Below, piece by piece: positions 52,518 through 61,201 of a stretch of DNA of 64,000 nt. The position numbers and the translations under genes are program-made. Location: NCBI RefSeq assembly GCF_947331445.1, contig NZ_CAMZOG010000008.1:1-64000 (forward strand), given 5' to 3'. Every line of letters starts with the position of its first letter. Within the stretch, counting starts at the first letter, position 1. A model generated the notes under the pieces. The model was given only the letters and a program-made list of their open reading frames with translations. It had not been told where the DNA came from and did not search any database. Origin of the DNA: Parendozoicomonas sp. Alg238-R29 (GTDB lineage Bacteria; Pseudomonadota; Gammaproteobacteria; Pseudomonadales; Endozoicomonadaceae).

Positions 52518-52587
52518 ACCGGAAAAGAAATACAGCCCTGAAGAGTTCAAAAAATCTCCACCTGTGATTACTTTTTGCCTTAAACAT

Positions 52588-52617
52588 CAGAAAAGCGGCT
52601 TATGAGCCGCTTTTCTG
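52588..52617. terminator. Bidirectional rho-independent terminator
   Basis: CAGAAAAGCGGCT, loop TATG, AGCCGCTTTTCTG: perfect 13-bp stem, 70 bases after the nuclease stop. Confidence 0.85.
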
Positions 52618-52712
52618 CATTTTGCGTGACAGTTATCCACAACCACTGTAATTTATGCTGCGAGTCCTTTTCCGCATTATAAAAACCAACAAGACTCGGT
52701 TCAGGGAGTGAA

Positions 52713-53195
52713 ATGGCTTTATCAAGACAGCAAATAAGAGATGCCGCTACAGAGCTGGCTATTAATGCTGGAGTACACGATCAGTTTCCTGTACCTCTGG
52801 AGCGTATTGCTGAATATCTTGATTACCAGTGCCTGCAATTTCTCCCCGACGATACCACCAACAAAATCTCCGGTGCGGTGAACCACCAGCAAAGAAAAAT
52901 CTATGTAAATGGCGATGATCCCGCCAGACGTCAAATGTTTACCCTTGCCCACGAAATTGGTCATGTTGCATTGCATGGTGAGGTAGAAGGCAATTTTATC
53001 GATCACCGCAGCCCCGGCCCAAAAACACCAAAGGAGTTAGAGGCCGATATGTTCGCCAGCGAACTTTTAATGCCTGAATTCCACTTCCGTTCCAGCTGGT
53101 CGGAATGGGATGGCGTACCTTCCTTGATTGCCACAGTCTACGGCGTAAGCGAACAGGCAGTGAAAGTGCGTGCCAAGATTCTCAAGCTGAGATAA
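52713..53195 (+). CDS. ImmA/IrrE-family metallo-endopeptidase
   Basis: 160 residues. Zinc motif HEIGHVALHG (His80, Glu81, His84) with the third ligand in ELEADMFASELLMP (Glu110). The N-terminal helix RQQIRDAATELAINAGV and the IDHRSPGPKTPKELEADMF segment are the standard ImmA/IrrE domain. Such peptidases cut repressors during DNA damage or mobile-element induction, or act in stress response. No repressor gene is adjacent, but a small membrane protein starts 40 bases downstream on the same strand. AGGGAGTGAA precedes the ATG. Confidence 0.85.
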   Translation: MALSRQQIRDAATELAINAGVHDQFPVPLERIAEYLDYQCLQFLPDDTTNKISGAVNHQQRKIYVNGDDPARRQMFTLAHEIGHVALHGEVEGNFIDHRSPGPKTPKELEADMFASELLMPEFHFRSSWSEWDGVPSLIATVYGVSEQAVKVRAKILKLR

Positions 53196-53234
53196 ATAGC
53201 CCTGAACTAAAAGAATAAAAATAGGGAGCAAGGA

Positions 53235-53708
53235 GTGGCAACCACCAGCACAGCCCAGAGGGATATAAGCAGCCAGCGGAATACAAGCAGCCAGTGGGAT
53301 ACAAGCAACAGTCCTGTGGATAACTCTGGTGAGGATATCTTCTCCACCCTTGAGAATCGTGTGCAACAGGTTCCTGTGGACTCTTTGAGCCTTCGAGCAC
53401 AACAGGAAGCAATTGCTGACCTCCAAAAAGAGCAGTTAGCCTGGTCGAAATCCCGCCGCAGACATCGCAAGGAATTTGATAATAAAACCTTTAACCTATT
53501 GCGCTGGCAGGTTGGTTTTTTATCCTTGTTTGTGCTGCTTCAGGGTTTTGGTTTATGGGGCTTCAAACTGGATAACTGGGTATTTGGTATTTTTGTGAAT
53601 GGCAGCCTGATTTATACATACGCCATTATAAAATACATCGCATCCGATCTATTTAGTGGTCATGGCGATGTTTTGAAGTCGGATAAAGCAAGAGCGGATC
53701 AAGAATAA
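53235..53708 (+). CDS. Small membrane protein with N-terminal tandem repeat
   Basis: 157 residues from a GTG at 53235 (AGGGAG five bases upstream). The first ~35 residues are Ser/Thr/Gln-rich and are encoded by three 18-bp repeats. A charged helix (ALRAQQEAIADLQKEQLAWSKSRRRHRKEF-like) leads to two membrane helices (LLRWQVGFLSLFVLLQGFGLWGF and WVFGIFVNGSLIYTYAIIKYI). A short basic tail follows. Function unknown; it follows the ImmA-type peptidase and may be its target or partner. Confidence 0.5.
   Translation: MATTSTAQRDISSQRNTSSQWDTSNSPVDNSGEDIFSTLENRVQQVPVDSLSLRAQQEAIADLQKEQLAWSKSRRRHRKEFDNKTFNLLRWQVGFLSLFVLLQGFGLWGFKLDNWVFGIFVNGSLIYTYAIIKYIASDLFSGHGDVLKSDKARADQE
53260..53312 (+). repeat. 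Three ~18-bp direct repeats in coding sequence
   Basis: Units GGGATATAAGCAGCCAGC, GGAATACAAGCAGCCAGT and GGGATACAAGCAACAGT run head to tail, the last one base shorter. They encode the Ser/Gln-rich N-terminus of the downstream protein. Confidence 0.75.
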
Positions 53709-53767
53709 TCAAAACATCCCCAGCTCAGATATCTTCCGGGTTCCCCTTGTCACTGAAATAGCGTTGG

Positions 53768-53799
53768 ATACCTGCCAATTCGGTTTGATTAGCAGGTAT
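53768..53799 (-). terminator. Possible terminator of nfeD operon
   Basis: ATACCTGCCAAT (53768-53779) and ATTAGCAGGTAT (53788-53799) pair at 11 of 12 positions. It lies just beyond the nfeD stop; T-runs are weak. Confidence 0.4.
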
Positions 53800-53813
53800 T
53801 AGTAAAGGCAAGA

Positions 53814-54269
53814 TCAGTCTTTATTGTGCTTAGTGATATGCAGGGTCATACCTTCGGAACCTGTAACAATAACAGTTGTTCCTGCGTCTAATGTTCTCTC
53901 AGCCTGAACTTTCCATTTGGTATCACCGATCTGGACGCGGCCATGACCTCCGGGCAGATTCTGATCCAGCACAACAATACGCCCAACCATTTGGGCAGCC
54001 CGGTTATTTAATAAAGGCTCTTCACTGTTGTACCCGGGCTTACGGAAAAGCACCCACCAGCCCAAGGTAAAGATAATTGTCGCAACACCAAAACAACCAA
54101 ACTGCCAGGCCCATGACATATCAGGTAATAACCACAGAATCAGAGCCTGAAGTATCGCAGCAACAGCCGCACCGAGTAAAAAGCCACCAGCCCCCAGAGC
54201 TTCCAGCCCAAGAAGCAGAAAACACAGCACTACCCAGTGCCATGGCTGAAGCTCTGTGAAAAGTTCCAT
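53814..54269 (-). CDS. NfeD-family membrane protein
   Basis: 151 residues. Two or three membrane helices (HWVVLCFLLLGLEALGAGGFLLGAAVAAILQALILWL, WQFGCFGVATIIFTLGWWVLF) precede an OB-fold domain (NNRAAQMVGRIVVLDQNLPGGHGRVQIGDTKWKVQAE). This is the short NfeD form that works with SPFH proteins in membrane-domain upkeep. Its ATG follows the qmcA stop by one base, so they form an operon. Confidence 0.85.
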   Translation of the reverse strand: MELFTELQPWHWVVLCFLLLGLEALGAGGFLLGAAVAAILQALILWLLPDMSWAWQFGCFGVATIIFTLGWWVLFRKPGYNSEEPLLNNRAAQMVGRIVVLDQNLPGGHGRVQIGDTKWKVQAERTLDAGTTVIVTGSEGMTLHITKHNKD

Positions 54270-54270
54270 A

Positions 54271-55188
54271 TCAGTTAGCCTTTCCTTTAGTTGTGGCTTC
54301 TCCCACTAACTCTTTAATACCTGCCAGTGATCCAATAACATTCCCTGCTTCCAAGGGCATCATGATTACTTTGCTATTTTCAGCACCACCAATATCTTTC
54401 AACGCTTCAACATACTTTTGCGCCACAAAGTAATTGATTGCTCTTGGGTCACCTTCAGCGATCGCCTTGGATACAACATCTGTCGCTTTACCTTCCGCTT
54501 CAGCCAATCGTTCACGAGCTTCGGCTTCACGCTTGGCAGCTTCAAGCTCACCTTCAGCTTTTAGAATTTGTGCTTGCTTCTCACCCTCGGCCACTTTAAT
54601 TGCAGCTTCTCTGGAACCTTCGGCTTCCAGAATCTGAGCACGCTTTTCACGTTCTGCTTTCATCTGGCGGGCCATGGCATCAACAAGATCCTGAGGCGGT
54701 GAAATATCCCTGATTTCTATACGGGTTACTTTAATGCCCCACGGGTCAGTAGCCTCGTCAACCTTATCCAAAAGGCTTGCATTAATACGATCCCGGTTGG
54801 AAAGCATTTCATCCAATTCCATGGAACCGAGAACAGCACGAATATTAGTCATGACCAGGTTTTGCATAGCGCGCATCAGGTCATTCACTTCGTAGGACGC
54901 TTTTACTGAATCCTGAACCTGAAAAAAACACACAGCATCTGTGGTGACCTGCGCATTGTCGGAAGAGATCACTTCCTGAGGAGGGATATCCAGAACCTGC
55001 TCCATCATATTCTGCTTTCGGCCAACTCGGTCCACCATGGGTATCAATATATTAACGCCAGGGTGAAGAACACGGGTAAATCGTCCTAAACGCTCAACCG
55101 TATAATTAAACCCCTGAGGTACGATCCTTACACCGGTTAGCACCAGTACAGCTACCAGCACAACAAATACTATCGCTGTTACTTCCAT
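54271..55188 (-). CDS. qmcA: SPFH/Band 7 membrane protein QmcA
   Basis: 305 residues from ATG 55188 (GGAGGAGAAAA upstream). One N-terminal membrane helix ([16 protein letters not shown]) is followed by the Band 7 domain ([53 protein letters not shown]) and a helical, Ala/Glu-rich coiled-coil region (~200-265). It ends in a small C-terminal tail. QmcA scaffolds membrane protein quality control with NfeD. The longer frame to 55278 adds a Cys/Arg leader that does not belong to the family. Confidence 0.9.
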   Translation of the reverse strand: MEVTAIVFVVLVAVLVLTGVRIVPQGFNYTVERLGRFTRVLHPGVNILIPMVDRVGRKQNMMEQVLDIPPQEVISSDNAQVTTDAVCFFQVQDSVKASYEVNDLMRAMQNLVMTNIRAVLGSMELDEMLSNRDRINASLLDKVDEATDPWGIKVTRIEIRDISPPQDLVDAMARQMKAEREKRAQILEAEGSREAAIKVAEGEKQAQILKAEGELEAAKREAEARERLAEAEGKATDVVSKAIAEGDPRAINYFVAQKYVEALKDIGGAENSKVIMMPLEAGNVIGSLAGIKELVGEATTKGKAN

Positions 55189-55259
55189 TTTTCTCCTCCC
55201 CTCATCTCTTCTGATATCAATCCTAAACACGACTGTAGCGCAGGGGGCGCCAACTGTTA

Positions 55260-55451
55260 ATGGTTTCCCCGTACTCACAGAATCACGGAAGAGTTTACTA
55301 CCATGCCACGATGAGAGCCCCTGATACTACTCAAAACGATCCGTTAGAAAGTACATCAATAGAGACGTATACCGGTGATAGTAGTATGTATGATTTCCAG
55401 GATGCCGAACACGACCTGAAGCTGGCAGACGATCAGATTCTGTATTCATAA
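55260..55451 (+). CDS. Possible small acidic protein
   Basis: 63 codons, with an internal ATG at 55314 giving 46 acidic residues ([27 protein letters not shown]). No ribosome site was found before either start. It could be a short leader for the DinB gene that starts 50 bases downstream or a chance frame. Very uncertain. Confidence 0.2.
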   Translation: MVSPYSQNHGRVYYHATMRAPDTTQNDPLESTSIETYTGDSSMYDFQDAEHDLKLADDQILYS

Positions 55452-55500
55452 GCAACAATAAGCTAGCCTGAAGGGATGTTTTTATTTTTCAGGGAAGCTC

Positions 55501-56025
55501 ATGCCACTTCAGCCTGCCGTTTCTGCTAACTGTGATAGTTTATTTGCAATTAAAAACCAGCTTTCAGAACTCCCTGCCTCTCTTTACACCAAGAAACCAA
55601 CGCTGACTGAAAGTTCAATTGGCGTTCATACCCGCCATATTCTTGAACATTACCAAATGCTGTTCACTGGGTTACCAGAAGGAATTATCTGTTACGACAA
55701 CCGAGTGCGTAATGAGGTCATTGAGCGGTCTATATCATCAGCTTTATCAACACTGGATGGTATAACCAGCCACCTGCAAACCCTTACTAAAGTTGAGGAC
55801 CAACACTTGGTACTGAAAACTGCAGTTGCAGGATATACAAATGATCGATTATCTATAAATACGTCTCTGGTGCGAGAGTTAGCATTTATACACAGCCATA
55901 CAATCCACCATCAGGCGATTATCTCTATGTTACTGAAGGCAGAATCTATTCACGTTGCCAAAGACTTTGGTGTAGCCCCGGCAACATTACAGTTTCAAAG
56001 ACAAACATTATCCAGTAACAGTTGA
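55501..56025 (+). CDS. DinB-family protein
   Basis: 174 residues. DinB fold: helical bundle with a metal triad of His, here in GVHTRHILEHYQML (first His) and ELAFIHSHTIHHQAIISML (last two). AGGGAA precedes the ATG. DinB-like proteins are metal-dependent thiol or hydrolase-type enzymes of uncertain substrate. It is convergent with the acyltransferase gene and overlaps it by 18 bases. Confidence 0.75.
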   Translation: MPLQPAVSANCDSLFAIKNQLSELPASLYTKKPTLTESSIGVHTRHILEHYQMLFTGLPEGIICYDNRVRNEVIERSISSALSTLDGITSHLQTLTKVEDQHLVLKTAVAGYTNDRLSINTSLVRELAFIHSHTIHHQAIISMLLKAESIHVAKDFGVAPATLQFQRQTLSSNS

Positions 56026-57795
56026 AGTTTCCTTTGAGTGATATTTATGGAAAGCCTTGTAACCATCTTCCCCCAGATAGCGAACAATTGCTTTTTTCTC
56101 GCTCTTTAGAAGGTCAACAATAATCAAGCCATCCAGTGCATCGTTAAACTCTCGATCCACATTAAAACCTACAAATGATCCATTCAACTTCAGATACTGC
56201 CTTAGCAGGATAGGAACTCCCCTGTCTTTCTCCACAAGCTGAACAAGTTTGGAAAGCTGCTCGATGTCTCCCATCCCAGCCAGCATTTCCCGGCTCCATG
56301 GTAACCCTTTCATATCTGGCAGCGGTTGGATGGGTTGAACAAGGTTGGCTAACTCTTTATCAAAATTATTTTCTTCCAGACTCATAGCCATCAGGTATCT
56401 GGACAGGTTCCGGTAATCATTACTGATACTCACAGGACCAAACAAAACCCGGTACTGTGGATGACGAACAATCCAGCGACCAATACCTTTCCATAGCAAC
56501 TGAAGGGGCATAAGGCTTTTTTGGTATTCTGGCCGAATGAAAGAGCGCCCCATCTCCAGACAAGAGCCAAGCTTACTTAGAAACCGCTGGTCATACTGGA
56601 ACAGGTTTCTGGAATAGAGCCGATCAACCCCTCCCGCACTCACCAGTTTATCAACCTGGCCAATTCGATAAGCGCCAATAATTTCCTGACTTTCCCGGTT
56701 CCACAAAAACAGATGTAGATAGTGGCGATCAAAACGATCTATATCTGTTTCAAAGCCAGTACCTTCACCGACTTTACGGAAGGCTATTTCCCGGAGTCGT
56801 CCGATTTCCTGTAAAATATTGGGAACTCCACTCGCCTCGGCACACCAGACCTCAAGGCTTCCTTTCTCTAGCAGAAGCGCCTCTGTCGGCAGTTGTTGGA
56901 TATCCTGTGCCAGCATTTCCACAGACACTGGTTTTGAAACAGGAGTACTCGCTCCCGTTTCTTTTATATCGCTCTTTTCACTTTGTGTTTCTGGGGCCAG
57001 TAGAAGAGTTCTTATTCTTAGGGTATTTGTAAGAGCTTCACCAGCAGGGATATTCCTTAAACTGGAAAAAGGCTCAATACTTCCACCATATAACTGTAAT
57101 ATTTGCCCTCTTTTATTGAGAAGCTCACGAACAAGCCTTGTCGTTCTTAATAAGGGGTGAATCCGCCCAAGCAAATAGAATAGCCAGCTGTTTCTGCCAT
57201 CAACATAAACAGGGAGAACAGATGTCTGGGTTTGCTTGAGGATTTTTCCGGCAGTGTCCCGCCAGGGAGCTTCTCTTATCGTTTGTTTTTCCCAGTCCCA
57301 ATCTGCAACTTCTCCAGAAGGAAACACAATAAGCAGGCCTCCATTTTCAACCCATTGTGTGGCCTCCTCTACTGCTGCGTGATTGGCTTTTTTTCTTTCT
57401 TCCCGAGAAGACCCAGTAAGAATATCCACACCGATAAAAAGCTCTCTTAAACCCGGTAAGGCATTAAGGAGTTGATTAGAAAGAACCTTTACATCGGGGC
57501 GAATTTTGAGACAAGCATCCAACAATGCAATCCCTTCAGCTCCACCAAAGGGGTGGTTGGCGATAACAAGTAGCGAGCCCTTTTCCGGTATACGAGAAAA
57601 GCTTTGCCCATGGGTTTTGTACTGGAAGCCTAGCGCCTTCATAGCTGCTTCCAGAAAGTCCTTACCTTGATGATCGGTAATATTTTGGTGGTACAACTTG
57701 CCTAGCTGGCTAAGTCCTGTGGCTTTTTCTACTCCTCTCATTAAAAAGCCACGACGACCTTTCCACTGGAGATGAAATGGCGATTGACTGGTCAT
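56008..57795 (-). CDS. Fused PlsC-type and GNAT-type acyltransferase (OlsF-like)
   Basis: 595 residues; GGGAG precedes the ATG. The N-terminal half is a PlsC/OlsA-like lysophospholipid acyltransferase with IANHPFGGAEGIALLDA (HxxxxE in place of the usual HxxxxD) and LLIVFPSGEVADW. The C-terminal half (~300-595) is a GNAT/OlsB-like N-acyltransferase with EIGRLREIAFRKVGEGTGFETDIDRFDRHYLHLFLW, GAYRIGQVD and LEMGRSFIRPEYQKS. This fusion matches OlsF, which makes ornithine lipid (or related amino-acid lipid) in Serratia and others. Phosphate starvation often triggers such lipids, but no Pho box was found here. Confidence 0.75.
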   Translation of the reverse strand: MTSQSPFHLQWKGRRGFLMRGVEKATGLSQLGKLYHQNITDHQGKDFLEAAMKALGFQYKTHGQSFSRIPEKGSLLVIANHPFGGAEGIALLDACLKIRPDVKVLSNQLLNALPGLRELFIGVDILTGSSREERKKANHAAVEEATQWVENGGLLIVFPSGEVADWDWEKQTIREAPWRDTAGKILKQTQTSVLPVYVDGRNSWLFYLLGRIHPLLRTTRLVRELLNKRGQILQLYGGSIEPFSSLRNIPAGEALTNTLRIRTLLLAPETQSEKSDIKETGASTPVSKPVSVEMLAQDIQQLPTEALLLEKGSLEVWCAEASGVPNILQEIGRLREIAFRKVGEGTGFETDIDRFDRHYLHLFLWNRESQEIIGAYRIGQVDKLVSAGGVDRLYSRNLFQYDQRFLSKLGSCLEMGRSFIRPEYQKSLMPLQLLWKGIGRWIVRHPQYRVLFGPVSISNDYRNLSRYLMAMSLEENNFDKELANLVQPIQPLPDMKGLPWSREMLAGMGDIEQLSKLVQLVEKDRGVPILLRQYLKLNGSFVGFNVDREFNDALDGLIIVDLLKSEKKAIVRYLGEDGYKAFHKYHSKETSTVTG

Positions 57796-57830
57796 TCCCA
57801 GCTCCCTTATTGTTATTTTTATAGGGTTTT

Positions 57831-57859
57831 AAGCCTGCCAACACTTTTTAAGCAGGCTT
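57831..57859. terminator. Stem-loop between DoxX and OlsF-like genes
   Basis: AAGCCTGC (57831-57838) and GCAGGCTT (57852-57859), perfect 8-bp stem, 13-base loop, between the DoxX stop and the acyltransferase start. Weak T-runs. Confidence 0.4.
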
Positions 57860-57880
57860 GGATTTCTCAGGCTTTTAGCA

Positions 57881-58315
57881 TCAGGATGCTGCGTCACTCT
57901 GCTGGTCATAAAGCTCCATTACAATAATGACGGCAGAGGCCACCAGAATTGCACAGGCATTTATAAATAGAAGACCGCCGTCATCACCCACAATATTCCC
58001 GGCAGCATCAAACTCGGGCATGTGGATACCAAGAGGCGTAAAGAGATGGAAGAAAACAGCTCCTGCCATTATGCCAAAGGCCATCACGCCTCCGGTCAGG
58101 CGCATTCCTGCCAATAACAGAAGTGAAGCGATAAGTTCAGAAATACCCACACCCCAGGCACCATAGACTGCAAACCAATCAAACCCGGACCACTCCCCAA
58201 GAGTGCCAAAGATATGAACAGTTTCCGGCGATCCCGAGAACTTAAAAAACAATGACTGAATAAAAACGATTGAGATGTAAATGGCTAAGCCAATTTTGAT
58301 ATATGACTTCTTCAT
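57881..58315 (-). CDS. DoxX-family membrane protein
   Basis: 144 residues, four membrane helices (IGLAIYISIVFIQSLFFKFSG, GISELIASLLLLAGMRLTGGVMAFGIMAG, LLFINACAILVASAVIIVMEL). The FKFSGSPETVHIFGTLG stretch and the GISELIAS helix are typical of DoxX-like proteins, which work with oxidoreductases or lipid enzymes. Single gene; upstream ATP-grasp gene is on the same strand, 117 bases away. Confidence 0.75.
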   Translation of the reverse strand: MKKSYIKIGLAIYISIVFIQSLFFKFSGSPETVHIFGTLGEWSGFDWFAVYGAWGVGISELIASLLLLAGMRLTGGVMAFGIMAGAVFFHLFTPLGIHMPEFDAAGNIVGDDGGLLFINACAILVASAVIIVMELYDQQSDAAS

Positions 58316-58431
58316 TACTGCCTCCCTGGCTTGTTTTCCGTGTGCTGTTTTTCTATTCCGTTAGGTTCACTATAGGTATAAAACAGCTTGACGAGAATCC
58401 TTTCACTCTTTAAAAAGAGAAGTGCTTCTGT

Positions 58432-59586
58432 TTATTCGGTATCCGGATATTGGCGACCAAGCTTGGTCTCTTTCAAAAAACCAGACACCACCTGACGAAG
58501 AGCCCCGGGCTTATGCCCCCGATCTCGATTTATAGCACCAATTTCGAACAATGTGTTGTACTGGGTAAAGAGAGTTTTATAAACCTCCCTCAGTGATGAT
58601 TCTGAATCCCAGATATGAGCAGCCTCACTGCTGATACCATTCACTTCTACAATCCGGAAGTCTTCGCCATTAAGTAGTGAACGCTCATTAGCAAAACGAA
58701 CATCAAAACGGCCAAAGTAAAAACCGTTGATATCTTTGCTGACGTGATCAAAGGCACTGGTTAAACGTTCGGTTATCAGATCCCGTCCATCCCGAAATAT
58801 AGCTCCGCGGCTATGACTCCCAGCAAAAGCCAGACGAAACGGCTGCCCGGGTTCCAGAACATCATCTAACTGTTCGCTGTGACGCTTAATATAAAGGTGA
58901 GATAACTTTCCAGCTCTTCTATCTCTTTGAATAAGGGTTCTCAACGTATCAACACCATTGCCATAAACATAAGGCTGGTATTTCAAGGTAAGAGAAAATA
59001 TCTTCCCTCGAGTTTCTCCAGGCTTACGAATATAAAAAACACCAGCTTCAGGCTCCCATGGAATCAGTTCCTGTAGAATCACCACTGCGTTATCCGGAAA
59101 AATACGAAAGTACTCTTCAAGCTGTTCATCATTGCGGACTATACGAACGCCTTCTCCTCGGCATCCCATATCAGGCTTAGCAATTATCGGAAATTCCAAA
59201 CCATATTGCTGCATTTTCTTTTTAGCATCTGATAACAAATCAACCAGATCGTTTTTCCTGTTTGTAAGATGAAACCATGGTGCAATAAATTTCTTGGCGT
59301 AATCACCAGCCTGCAAAAAGTTATCCGCTTTTGATTCTCCAACCAGGCCACCAAGATAAAACCCCGGGTTGGCACATAAAGGAACAGTTAACCCACGGTA
59401 TCGTATTGTCTGAAAAAGCCAGAGAAACACGACCGGAAGGTAAACAAGAAACGTTGGCCAGAATTCAAAAAAGGCTAAAGCCCTGCCTTTTCTAGGGAGA
59501 GGAGGCATCCCCACATGAGCCTGTTTGGCTCCAAATGTTGGCTTGATAGCCTGTTCAATAAGATTTTCATCTCTGTTTCCAATCAT
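58432..59586 (-). CDS. RimK-related ATP-grasp ligase (alpha-L-glutamate ligase-like)
   Basis: 384 residues from ATG 59586 (GGAG seven bases upstream). A hydrophobic hairpin near residues 33-55 (FFEFWPTFLVYLPVVFLWLF) is followed by the ATP-grasp domain: FPIIAKPDMGCRGEGVRIVRND, VVILQELIPWEPEAGVFYIRKPGE, GFYFGRFDVRFAN and FRIVEVNGISSEAAHIWD. These match the 'alpha-L-glutamate ligase-like' group, a RimK relative that is membrane-linked. It would form an amide bond with ATP; substrates are unknown. It overlaps the upstream DedA gene by 20 bases, so they are coupled. Confidence 0.8.
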   Translation of the reverse strand: MIGNRDENLIEQAIKPTFGAKQAHVGMPPLPRKGRALAFFEFWPTFLVYLPVVFLWLFQTIRYRGLTVPLCANPGFYLGGLVGESKADNFLQAGDYAKKFIAPWFHLTNRKNDLVDLLSDAKKKMQQYGLEFPIIAKPDMGCRGEGVRIVRNDEQLEEYFRIFPDNAVVILQELIPWEPEAGVFYIRKPGETRGKIFSLTLKYQPYVYGNGVDTLRTLIQRDRRAGKLSHLYIKRHSEQLDDVLEPGQPFRLAFAGSHSRGAIFRDGRDLITERLTSAFDHVSKDINGFYFGRFDVRFANERSLLNGEDFRIVEVNGISSEAAHIWDSESSLREVYKTLFTQYNTLFEIGAINRDRGHKPGALRQVVSGFLKETKLGRQYPDTE

Positions 59587-60175
59587 CCCTGATCTCCAGA
59601 TAATTCCCGATTCGTCCATTCAGGAATCGCTGACATACATATAATAATACTGCCAGCAAAGGTACAAGAGCCCACTTCCAGGCTCCCAACACTCCCCAAA
59701 AAGAAGAGTTTGATAACTGCAAGCCAAACCAGTGAAACCCACTAAAAGCCAATGCAACCCAAACAAAACCTGCAACACTAACTGCCACGATAAACATTTT
59801 CAACGAAACTGAAAACAACCCACAAGCCAGATAACAAGGCAACCTCAATCCTGGTGCAAACCTGACAAGGAAAATTGTCAGGAATAAATGTCTGGAAATC
59901 CAGTGTCGAATAGCTTGTACGTGTTTAAGATTTATTCGTTTTTTGATAAAAGAAAAACGTGCAGACAACTTCCCTAAAAGGTAAAGCCCCACATCACCAC
60001 TCACTATTCCCAGAAGCAGCGCAATAAAAGCCAGCTCTGGTAAAACCTTATCACTCGACGCAAGCAGCGCCCCGGAAACAATAGCTACGTCTTCAAGTAC
60101 AAACGTTCCAAAAAATAAAATCAGGAGAATTAACCAGGAATGGGACGCAGCATCAGCCATCTCAAAAAAATCCAT
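59567..60175 (-). CDS. DedA-family membrane protein
   Basis: 202 residues from ATG 60175 (AAGGAG five bases upstream). DedA/SNARE-associated layout: FVLEDVAIVSGALLASSDK, GIVSGDVGLYLLGKLS and FLVRFAPGLRLPCYLACGLFSVSLKMF with the key Arg and Pro residues, plus several membrane helices. DedA proteins act in lipid transport and membrane homeostasis. It is the first gene in the DedA/ATP-grasp unit. Confidence 0.85.
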   Translation of the reverse strand: MDFFEMADAASHSWLILLILFFGTFVLEDVAIVSGALLASSDKVLPELAFIALLLGIVSGDVGLYLLGKLSARFSFIKKRINLKHVQAIRHWISRHLFLTIFLVRFAPGLRLPCYLACGLFSVSLKMFIVAVSVAGFVWVALAFSGFHWFGLQLSNSSFWGVLGAWKWALVPLLAVLLYVCQRFLNGRIGNYLEIRDDWKQR

Positions 60176-60702
60176 CAGCACTCCTGAAGGCACACTGGCT
60201 GAAGATAACAACTGGGAACCGAGACAAAAACCACTGGGAAAACCTGTATTTCTATTATTATTGTTTCCACTAATTATGCTTTTACATTAATCCAGCCAAG
60301 AGAAAGTCGCAAAGGGGTTTAAAAAAAATAGACATGTTTTTTACAAAGGCCGATTGCTACAGGTACTTCCGCTAACAAATGAACATTATTGTTCACCCTT
60401 TCTGCTTAATAAGACACTGAGTGTATTATTTTGTAATAAAGCCCCGGAAAAACATGCCCACTTCGTTGACAACTTCTTTATTTTATCTGAGTATTCGCAA
60501 CTGAAAATCCGACTTTATTGAAAGAAAAATCAATCTTGGCATTTTCATTACACAGAACATTTCTTAAGCAGCCTTATATTTTGGCTAATTTCTTCTGTGA
60601 TAATAAATACTGTGGCGCCTTTGATGAAAGACCATTGAGCTGCAAAGTCGGGTTGGATCAGAATTCTAGTCATATAAATAGTTATTAATTCGGGGTTATA
60701 TC
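60176..60702. other. 527-bp A+T-rich region upstream of the H-NS-like gene
   Basis: No coding frame is convincing. The stretch has AT-rich blocks (TTTAAAAAAAATAGACATGTTTTTTAC near 60320) and lies between divergent dedA and the H-NS-like gene, so it probably contains promoters and autoregulatory binding sites of the H-NS-like protein. Confidence 0.45.
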
Positions 60703-61134
60703 ATGAACATGTTCGAAGAAATTATGCATCGCCTGTCCAGCAAAACCCGTATGCGCGGCCTGTTCAAAGATGTTCACTTTGAAGACTTGGAGCGCATCAT
60801 TGATCGTATGAACGGCCTGCTGGATGAAAAGCGCGCCGCTTATGAAGCTGATCAGGCTAAAAACAAACAGAAAGAAGAAAGCATCGAACAAATTCGTAAG
60901 ATGCTGGAAGAAAAAGGTCTGTCTCTGTCTGACCTGGGTGGTTCCGAAGAAGCTGCGCCCAAGAAACGTCGCAACGTAAGCAAGTACACTTTTGAATATG
61001 TAACTAAAGCTGGTGACACTGTTCAGTGGTACGGTTCTACTACTGGCCGTCTGCCAAAAGACTTCCAGGCTTACCTGGATGAAACTGGCAAAAAGCGTCT
61101 GGACTGCGTAGTTGATCAGGAAAGCGAAGACTAA
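60703..61134 (+). CDS. H-NS-like nucleoid-associated protein
   Basis: 143 residues. The N-terminal part is coiled-coil forming (VHFEDLERIIDRMNGLLDEKRAAYEADQAKNKQKEESIEQIRKMLEEKG), an acidic linker follows, and the C-terminal domain is KYTFEYVTKAGDTVQWYGSTTGRLPKDFQAYL. The WYGSTTGRLPKDF stretch aligns with the AT-hook-like DNA-binding loop of H-NS proteins, though the usual Gln-Gly-Arg is replaced by TGR. It probably silences AT-rich, horizontally acquired DNA. Downstream terminator is strong. Confidence 0.75.
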   Translation: MNMFEEIMHRLSSKTRMRGLFKDVHFEDLERIIDRMNGLLDEKRAAYEADQAKNKQKEESIEQIRKMLEEKGLSLSDLGGSEEAAPKKRRNVSKYTFEYVTKAGDTVQWYGSTTGRLPKDFQAYLDETGKKRLDCVVDQESED

Positions 61135-61152
61135 TCTCTTCCATCCTGTGAC

Positions 61153-61178
61153 AAAAAGGAGGCTTGGGCCTCCTTTTT
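61153..61178 (+). terminator. Rho-independent terminator after H-NS-like gene
   Basis: AAAAAGGAGGC, loop TTGG, GCCTCCTTTTT and a T-run; 20 bases after the stop. Confidence 0.9.
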
Positions 61179-61201
61179 TTATTGTCTAACCATAATCTGA
61201 T

